From NCBI GenBank assembly GCA_004352715.1, contig SCFE01000068.1, positions 557,407-621,406 of the forward strand: a stretch of 64,000 bases of DNA, given 5' to 3'. Origin of the DNA: Hofstenia miamia. Lineage: Eukaryota; Xenacoelomorpha; Acoela. Each line of letters opens with the position of its first letter. Positions within the stretch are counted from its first letter, which is position 1. The notes beneath the pieces are model-generated. The model saw only the letters and a list, made by a program, of their open reading frames with translations, did no database searches and was not told where the DNA came from. Positions 56,401 to 64,000 of the stretch are shown piece by piece. Made by a program: the position numbers and the translations under genes.

Positions 56401-58340
56401 ATAATTTTATGAACCTAACTTGCAATGTATACTTTTAGCGCGAAAAACAGGATGCTAATAAAAATGTAGTTAGTTTACAGCAATATTTTGCCGGAATCTC
56501 ACTTACAATAATGCATCAATTATTCCATTTTTTACCAAGCAAAAACTAAAACGTTGAACATTTCTTTTCCAAATTTAAGTTTTAAATAATATGCAAAAAT
56601 ATGATTTTTCTCAAGAAATGTACTGCATGAGACTCTCAAATTTGAAGAAGGTGATTATTTTTTACTTTTTGAAATGGGCAATATTTTTTGATTCATGGCA
56701 ACTGTTGCAGAATTTTATAAGTGATTTTGAGAAGTTTAATTATTTAAAGTGATTATTTACAAATATATATACTTACTGGCTTGGCATTTTTAAAAAAGTA
56801 TAATTTACGTGCAAATTTAGTACATGAAAACTCTTAAAAACTATGAAAGAAAGGCTGCAAGCATAATCATTAAGCCAGACTCCGCACTGAAACTACTTTT
56901 TGCCAAAAATAATTTTTCAAAACACAACTAGATAACAGAAAGAGTCTGCGTTTGTTTTGAATTTTTTAGATCATATTTTACACATTATTAAATGAATTTT
57001 AGACTTTTTGCTTTAGGTTTGAACCATGAAATATAATATAAAAAACATGTTAAACATGAAAATTGAGATAGAGTAAGAAATTTTATCTTCAACGCCAAAA
57101 AATTTTTTAAAGATGTCGATCAAAGATTATTCTTAAACAGTGTTTTGTTATTTAATGCACAAAGTGTTTTCCCACAAATTCAAACACTTTACTCCAAGGC
57201 CATTAGTAAATTTGCATGTTGGCTGTGATTGTCCACTCATGAAATGGGAAACTAGTACGAAAATGCAACAAAATACCTGATGTATTTAAACACTTAACTA
57301 TTTTTTAATGAAAATTCCGATTTCTTGAAATTCATTTCAATAATTCCCAAAATTAAGGATCAAATAATCCTGATTTCAAAATTTTCATGGAGTTCTCAGG
57401 TACCATGACTCCTACATGGTAAACAATAAATCAGGATTTTAAATCGTAAATGAAAATTTAGACATTCTCTACTGTATTCTTTTTTCAGAATTATGAGTGC
57501 TTGAAATATTTCTTAGGAAATCATCATAGATTTTAGAAAAATTTTATCATTAATAGCCTGGTGTTTTCTTAAAAGGAAAACGTTTTTCCACATTTCCAAA
57601 TAATGTTCTTCAAATTCTTAATGAAATTTAGAAATCGTAAACCATGGGCACATGTATTGGTGGCTACATCGTTATTAGTTTGTGAACTATTAATTTTTTT
57701 TTCAGGACATCATAGAAACATGAAACTCCGAAGCTGTTGAAGATCAATGATACTTTACATTATTTCATATAAAAATTTTTTCTTGAAGATCTAGCCTCCT
57801 GATTTTCCAGGGACTTGACGCCCCTTGGTTTGCTTGATTATTTATGTGAATTTTGATGCAACACTCAATCGGCATTACAATGTATAAATGGAAAGGATTT
57901 TGATCTTTGAAATGAAACCACACACTCCCATACAGGTATTTAAGGAACACCAAGCTCAATTATTTATAATATAGTGATACTTTTAAAATTCATACTTGGA
58001 CTTGAAAAAACTTTAAGGTGTTTATTAGCAACAGCTTCATGGGCATGAATAATAATCTGGATGATTTTATGATGACTCAAGAATTTTTGCTAACTTTTCA
58101 AGTATCTTTTGGTTTCACTAATTTGAATTGGAATTTATATTATTAATTTAGTTGGGAATAGATAAGAGTCCAATTGCTATTTCTAAATTCGTCCATTGCT
58201 ATGTGCTAATAGTAAAGTACCAATATTCAGGATGAGAGGCCAACTTAAATAATGTTGGAAAAAGCCTAAAGTTGTGGAGTTCTGCATACAGATCAGACGC
58301 ACTTAGGATTATCGAAAATAGAGTGCAACTGTCGTGTCAT
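53440..58340. other. long stretch without recognisable genes
   Basis: AT-rich throughout. It holds an AATAAA at 54149 (possible end of the PAN gene), a hairpin at 54796-54832 (ACAATTTTTCACAAT against ATTGTGAAAAAATTGT) and scattered short open frames without similarity to anything I recognise. Confidence 0.5.
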
Positions 58341-58554
58341 GAAGAATATCGCAAATTTATTATTATTTATTATTTAATAGCTTTATTTAACACTGTATGC
58401 ACATACATGAATATTTACATATATATAAAATATTTACAAATGACATATATATACACAAACATGAATTACACAAAGGCTAAAATATGCTACAACTTTAAAC
58501 TAAAATTAACTAAAAACAAATAAAAACAAAAAAAACAAAATATTTACAGAACGC

Positions 58555-59202
58555 TAAAAAGTTAAATATTTTCGCCAAGAGTTTGTTTTAACTGAGTAGC
58601 CATATTTATATTGAGTTGCTAGCAGGTTCTGCTTTAATAATTTCTTAAACAAATTCAGAGATGATGCAGTTCTGACATAAGTAGGAAGAGTATTCCACAT
58701 TTTTGCTGAATTCGTGATGAAGGCACCTTTCCAGTATCTATTATGGATTTTAACACTATTGATGCATTCCTTTGTACGCAGGTTGATTTTGGCATATTTA
58801 CTTAAAATGCTATTTGGTATTGAATTATGTATTAATTTGTACAGATTTGTCAGGCATGCATATTTTGTGTATTATAATGGTGATAATATTGATAATTGCT
58901 TTATTTTCTCACCCGTTTGGTATTTATCAACACTAAACATTGCTGAAATGCACCAGTTGAATACTCTATTTAATCTGTGTTGTTTATCTAAGCTAATATC
59001 GCACAGAAGTACACAAGCATAAGTGTAATGTGCAAGAACAAGAGCATCTACAACAACTTTACTTTCAGTAATTTTTTTATTTGTTTTAAATACTTTATTC
59101 CTGCAGACATTTTACGTATTTTCTCTTGAATGAATCCATCAAAACTGAATTGTTGATCAATTTCAACACCCAGGTATCTTACTGATTTCATACCTTTAAT
59201 AC
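58555..59202 (-). pseudogene. LINE ORF2 C terminus
   Basis: Reads VRYLGVEIDQQFSFDGFIQE, IRKMSAGIKYLKQIKKLL, then after a frameshift VVVDALVLAHYTYACVLLCD and, at the end, NSAKMWNTLPTYVRTASSLN and LFKKLLK. These are the KYLGVxID, thumb and AxLWNxLPxxIRxxxSLxxFKxxLK signatures that close CR1/L2 ORF2 proteins. Confidence 0.82.
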
Positions 59203-60043
59203 NNNNNNNNNNNNNNNNNNNNNNNNNNNNNNNNNNNNNNNNNNNNNNNNNNNNNNNNNNNNNNNNNNNNNNNNNNNNNNNNNNNNNNNNNNNNNNNNNN
59301 NNNNNNNNNNNNNNNNNNNNNNNNNNNNNNNNNNNNNNNNNNNNNNNNNNNNNNNNNNNNNNNNNNNNNNNNNNNNNNNNNNNNNNNNNNNNNNNNNNNN
59401 NNNNNNNNNNNNNNNNNNNNNNNNNNNNNNNNNNNNNNNNNNNNNNNNNNNNNNNNNNNNNNNNNNNNNNNNNNNNNNNNNNNNNNNNNNNNNNNNNNNN
59501 NNNNNNNNNNNNNNNNNNNNNNNNNNNNNNNNNNNNNNNNNNNNNNNNNNNNNNNNNNNNNNNNNNNNNNNNNNNNNNNNNNNNNNNNNNNNNNNNNNNN
59601 NNNNNNNNNNNNNNNNNNNNNNNNNNNNNNNNNNNNNNNNNNNNNNNNNNNNNNNNNNNNNNNNNNNNNNNNNNNNNNNNNNNNNNNNNNNNNNNNNNNN
59701 NNNNNNNNNNNNNNNNNNNNNNNNNNNNNNNNNNNNNNNNNNNNNNNNNNNNNNNNNNNNNNNNNNNNNNNNNNNNNNNNNNNNNNNNNNNNNNNNNNNN
59801 NNNNNNNNNNNNNNNNNNNNNNNNNNNNNNNNNNNNNNNNNNNNNNNNNNNNNNNNNNNNNNNNNNNNNNNNNNNNNNNNNNNNNNNNNNNNNNNNNNNN
59901 NNNNNNNNNNNNNNNNNNNNNNNNNNNNNNNNNNNNNNNNNNNNNNNNNNNNNNNNNNNNNNNNNNNNNNNNNNNNNNNNNNNNNNNNNNNNNNNNNNNN
60001 NNNNNNNNNNNNNNNNNNNNNNNNNNNNNNNNNNNNNNNNNNN
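59203..60043. other. assembly gap, 841 N
   Basis: Hides the middle of the LINE reverse transcriptase and the other end of the hAT element. Confidence 0.99.
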
Positions 60044-60426
60044 AAAAAAATTTGGCGATAGATTAATCGTAATCGCTGCTGCCAGAAGATTAATAATCGC
60101 GATTAATCGTCGATTAATCTACTTCTGAATAAAAATATTCAAAATACAATGTATCAATTGAAAGATATTCAAAATAGAAAATATCAACTATTATTGTTAT
60201 TTGAGATTATTTCCTGAAGTCATTTTACTCCGCATGTGCTTGTTAGGGTAAATAAATTTGGATCTCTAGGTTGAGGGGTAATAGACGATTTGGTAATCAG
60301 ATAGAGCATAACCAGCTTTGCTGAACAGTCTCTCAACCTGATTAGAAGTTGGCGTGATAAAATCGAGGATCCTTATATATAGAATTAGGCGACATTCAAC
60401 GTATCCTAGGTATGTTAAGTGCCTAA

Positions 60427-60651
60427 GGCCACGGTTGGACTAGTGATTGTTTTAAAAGTGATCTATCACATTTGAAAGAATTGCATGTCTAACCACCCGA
60501 GATAATTAGCGACGTGACGATCACAAAGAAATCGAATGAGCATGATTTCTTAGTGATCGTCACATCGCTAATTATCTCGGGTGGTTAGACGTGCGATTCA
60601 ATCAAAATTTGATGGATCACTTTCGAACCAATCACTAGTCTAACTGTGGCC
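60427..60651. mobile_element. fold-back MITE, PIF/Harbinger-like
   Basis: 225 bp, almost entirely a long inverted repeat: GGCCACGGTTGGACTAGTGA at the left, complementary to TCACTAGTCTAACTGTGGCC at the right, and AACCACCCGAGATAATTAGC against GCTAATTATCTCGGGTGGTT in the middle. It is flanked by direct TAA triplets (60424-60426 and 60652-60654), the Harbinger target size. It lies within the hAT remnant. Confidence 0.85.
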
Positions 60652-60702
60652 TAATCATCACGCTCCTCTTTTATGTCCGGTGTTAAGGTTTCCTTTTGTA
60701 AA

Positions 60703-60734
60703 ACCATAGCCTACTAAATTTAGTAGGCTATGGT
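60703..60734. repeat. perfect 32-bp palindrome
   Basis: ACCATAGCCTACTAAA is followed without a spacer by TTTAGTAGGCTATGGT. It lies 50 bp right of the fold-back MITE. Confidence 0.95.
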
Positions 60735-60944
60735 AAAACATATGACACAAAAATAGTGGCCATAGATAAGATCAAACCGAAAATGATAACTAAATGCATA
60801 AGCATCAACTTAATTAGAATAATCTAGATTAATCGAGCACACTGTTTACGATTAATCTAATCTACTTGACCAGCACGATAGATTAATCCATACGATTAAT
60901 CTCGATTAATCGCGTTGACGATTAATCATGTTGGATCCCTGATA

Positions 60945-62674
60945 GAAACCTTTCAATAATTTTAGCAATAGGATTTGTGATAGAAATTGGTCTATAATTT
61001 CTGCATAGTGTGGTTTTTTATAAATTGGTGTAACATCAGCTCTCTTTAGAATTTGTGGAAAATTTGAAGTTCTAATTGCATAATTTATAGCAAAAAGTAA
61101 ATACTCACTGAGAAAAGTACCGTATTTCTTTATCACAAATACAGGAATACCACTACTGCCACTNTAATTTATAGCAAAAAGTAAATACTCACTGAGAAAA
61201 GTACCATATTTCTTTATCACAAATACAGGAATACCACTACTGCCACTTGAAATATTATCATCAAGTTCAGAAATCATTTTTTCAAGTTCCATTTTGTTTA
61301 CAAAATTGAAACTAAAAGTTTTACTAACTCTTTCAATTTTATCTTCATACTTGATTTCTTTGCCTTTGTACTGTCCAATCTCTTTGAAGGCAATATTTAA
61401 CTGAGCAGCTATATCTTTCTCATTAAAGTAACTGATATTGTTGGCCTTTATTTCACTTATATTAGTTGACGAGCTCTTTTCTTTATTAAGAAATTTATTT
61501 ATAAAATTCCACTTATTTTTAGCTTGTTCTAATTTATTATAAAAACGTTTTGCATATTGTTCTCTATGCAGGTTTTTCATTTTGTAATATTTCTTCTTAG
61601 TTTTCTTGTAGATGTTAATATTAAAGTCACTACGATCCTTGTTTAATTCTAACCAAGCGTTTTTCTTTTCCTCAGCTAATCTTTTAACTTGAGTATTATG
61701 CATAGAGTTACAATGATCTATTTTGACATACCTTATTTTAAATGGTGCTACTTTGTTTAAGCATAGATTTAATTGTTTCATAATGTAAATACACATATCA
61801 TTTGCGTCATTCATTGTGTATATTAAGTCCCAGCTGACATTCAGTAATTGCTTAATGAATTCACTTTCATTGAAGTTAGCAAAACTGCGGGCTAAAATTT
61901 GTTTTCTTTTTGAAAATTTCTTGATCTCATTTGTCACATAAATGCATAAGTTATGGTCTGAGAATGAATTGAACATCAAAGTATTGTAGGTGCCTGAACT
62001 TGCTATGAAGTAATCAATTAAAGCTGATTCCCTGGTTGGTATGGATTTATTGATCACATCAAGTTGCAGTTCATCACATAAATAGTCTATTAGACGTGAT
62101 TCAACTTTAATAAGATAGTTTATATTATAATCTCCCAATAATAAGACATCATTATTGCCCAATAATGCATTTTGTACTTCATTTATTTTAAAGTCAATAA
62201 ATTCTTTGCAATCTCGTTTATTGGGTGAATAGCTAATATTTATCAATATAGGCGTCATATTTTTTCTTTCGACTTCCACCCATAATGTTTCAAACTTGTG
62301 ATGTTCCTGTTCCAAGTGCTTTTGTCTTATGGGCTTTAAATACTTAGGTACAAGTAATAATATTCCCCCTCCTAGTCTGTTTTTTCTATTTTTGGTAAAA
62401 CTCAGAAACTTTGAGCTGTTACAGTTGTAGAGCTCTTCAGGTGTGTTATGAAGCCAGGTTTCTGTTATGGCAAAAATTGTGTTTTCTCCCATTTTTTCAC
62501 AAACTTCTATAAAATCACCCCTATGTGCAACAATACTTCTTGCGTTTAGATAGGCAATTTTAATGTTGTGCTTAAATTTACTGATTCTTAATTCAAGTTC
62601 ACTGAAGTCATATATTTCTGGTCCTGGGTTTAGATGAATGTCTCCTGATATAATCAATAGTATATTATATTTGA
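60945..62674 (-). pseudogene. LINE ORF2: EEP endonuclease and 5' part of reverse transcriptase
   Basis: Endonuclease/exonuclease/phosphatase motifs: LNARSIVAHRGDF, FAITETWLHNTPEELYNCN, RLGGGILLLV, VLLLGDYNIN (catalytic GDxN) and FNSFSDHNLCIYV (catalytic SDH). A basic linker follows, then RT entry SGIPVFVIKKYG, SNFPQILKRADVTPIYKK and, after a one-base frameshift near 61000, NYRPISITNPIAKIIERFL. The hAT insertion follows at once. An 83-bp duplication around the N at 61164 repeats 28 codons in frame and is probably artificial. Confidence 0.88.
61081..61247. repeat. 83-bp direct duplication around a single N
   Basis: 61081-61163 and 61165-61247 are identical except one base (G/A near 61122). They are separated by one N. 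This looks like two overlapping contig ends that were joined without merging. Confidence 0.9.
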
Positions 62675-62680
62675 TTCATG

Positions 62681-63866
62681 ACAACAAGAGTAAATCTTTT
62701 CTGAGATGCTGTTTCAAAATTAGTGTTTATGAAATCAGAATTTTGCAATATATTCAACATACATAGACTATAAGAATAATTGCATCATCAAAGGAATATT
62801 CCTTGTTAAGCAAATGCAAAAAAGTACACATGAGGGCTCAAAATTTCGAATGTTCAAGAAAACCTAATAAAGATTGCATAGCTAGTCATGGTAACTTTGC
62901 AGTTAGTAATTGTAAACGATTTTGAAGCTAATATACTTTATGGAACGAGTGGCAACATAATGCATGCATTTCTCATAAGGCAGCATGCTTACAAAATACA
63001 CAAACGTTTAAAACTAGTCAACAATGTTGGAAAAGAAGCCTCCTCTCAAAGGACTTATGAAGCGTGACCATTCTTGCTTTTAAACAATTGAGCTGAAAGT
63101 TGAGAAAAACTCTCAAATGAACATTGATTCTAGGGTTGCAAGAGATATCATATTCTCATTATGATGGTTACACTAAACCTAAGCAATGCAGAAAATATTT
63201 ATGCTATAAGCATATTATGAAGTACATTCTTAATGACGATATTAACCACATATCTTCTTTGCAAAGTCATTTTTCAAGGGAGAACAGAAATAAAGTGAGC
63301 ACTAAAAAATCGTCTAGTGTTTAATATAGGATTAATATTCCGAGGGTACTGATTTTACCCAAACAGGAGCTCTACGTCATAACATGGTCTAAAGGTTAAG
63401 TGAATTCATGCTGATTATTGACATGTAAAAAGTGGATATTCATTTTCTATAGGATATCTAGTCATTAAGATAATTGAATTTTTAATTTAAAATATAATTG
63501 CATCTTAGTAGTTACATTTAAAAATGGTAGTTGACTGACTTGAAGTCGTTATTCCATAACTATTACATATTTTGTTGTTTATCAAGTGAGAGCATGAGAA
63601 AATCACTGAATTAAAACCGTTGTCAATCAATTAGTTCTTGCAGTTAAACAGATTTTCATAAAATCAACATCTTGAATACATTCGTTTTTGCCTAGAATTG
63701 CTCTGTTAAGAGAAGGTACATTGTTCTCTGTGGACATTTGATTGGAGAACTCTTTGTTTACTTCATATAAATTTTGATTTGGTCATTGAGGTTTTTGTAA
63801 ATCCTGAAACTGAAATAAGAATTTCTGATATTGTTTTTCACTATGAAATGCTTTTGCTTTTTAAGA
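62681..63866. other. no gene seen
   Basis: AT-rich flank upstream of the LINE. Short open frames only. Confidence 0.5.
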
Positions 63867-63867
63867 G

Positions 63868-64000
63868 CCTTTCAACAAAGATATATTTTGCTTAATGAAT
63901 CATTTGCGACGAAAAATAAAGGATGAACTGGATAAATTCCTGGAGGAAAACGCGTTCTTCAGTGCCTACATTCAGGAATTTGGCCAAGCCACTCAAATGA
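63868..64000 (+). CDS. possible host exon at the window end
   Basis: After a polypyrimidine-type acceptor (tgcttttgctttttaagag) the frame reads NHLRRKIKDELDKFLEENAF and then FSAYIQEFGQATQM to the window edge. Codon use is richer in G and C than the surroundings and the helix looks protein-like. It could also begin at the ATG at 63895. I do not recognise the protein. Confidence 0.35.

Larger units (their letters stand above)
60044..60941 (-). mobile_element. hAT element remnant inserted in the LINE
   Basis: Right end at 60941: in minus sense it starts CAGGGATCC, followed by several GATTAATCG subterminal repeats, also dense at 60055-60120. At about 60360-60260 the minus strand encodes TPTSNQVERLFSKAGYAL, the C-terminal dimerisation signature of hAT transposases, soon followed by a stop. 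The 8 bases after the right end (atagaaac) should recur as target duplication inside the gap. Confidence 0.75.
58345..62680 (-). mobile_element. CR1/L2-type LINE, interrupted by a hAT element and gap
   Basis: Minus-strand order: NPGP leader, endonuclease, start of reverse transcriptase (62674-60945), then hAT insertion and gap, then the ORF2 C terminus (59202-58555), a 3' UTR and an (AATAAT)n tail at about 58353-58385 after an AATAAAG signal. No ATG opens the ORF: an in-frame TGA lies upstream of IKYNILLIISGD, so the 5' end is missing. Confidence 0.85.

Noticed and set aside
1-64000. CRISPR arrays, bacterial operons, rRNA genes
   Set aside because: None seen; spliced genes and eukaryotic transposons show this is animal nuclear DNA.

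Overview
The window is AT-rich animal genomic DNA with long introns, very many mobile elements and five assembly gaps. Four gaps are long N runs (833-1832, 34538-34688, 37974-38300, 59203-60043); the fifth is a single N at 61164. Only one multi-exon host gene can be followed with confidence, the ZCCHC8 orthologue on the minus strand, which points to an invertebrate metazoan. I cannot name the phylum or species from sequence alone.

Layout. (1) 1-16 kb: a Tc1/mariner copy broken by a gap, a retroelement 3' end, then ZCCHC8 (minus, 2585-15948). Its introns carry an intronless LC8-type dynein light chain gene (plus, 10783-11025), a hAT-type MITE with 8-bp target duplications and a dead hAT transposase. 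(2) About 16.2-44 kb: an almost pure block of decayed retroelements, strikingly poor in CpG. It holds a dead reverse transcriptase, tandem and nested pieces of a Ty3/gypsy-like family with ~1.1-kb LTRs, a nearly full-length minus-strand copy of it (28708-38629), a pol-deleted plus-strand copy (23.7-27.9 kb), and a second LTR family with shorter LTRs (38.6-41.6 kb). Both LTR families carry a long reading frame between integrase and the 3' LTR, called ORFX here. It has none of the usual Env signs and I do not recognise it. (3) 44-64 kb: scattered mariner, piggyBac, Penelope, a related LTR, a possible PAN/apple-domain secreted protein gene, and a CR1/L2-type LINE (58345-62680, minus) interrupted by a hAT element that itself contains a Harbinger-like fold-back MITE. 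The last ~130 bases may hold the first visible exon of another host gene.

How things fit. ZCCHC8 is the scaffold of the nuclear exosome targeting complex. Fourteen exons join in phase with canonical splice sites and cover the zinc knuckle, PSP domain and C-terminal motif; the first exon's boundary is unresolved, and at least one exon between 12668 and 14960 was not found, in the intron that carries the dead hAT. LC8 is unrelated in function and looks like a retrocopy nested antisense in an intron. Everything between 16 and 53 kb is best read as transposon sediment. Its main biological interest is ORFX, kept in at least three diverged copies, and the abrupt differences in CpG content, which record different methylation or age histories of neighbouring pieces.
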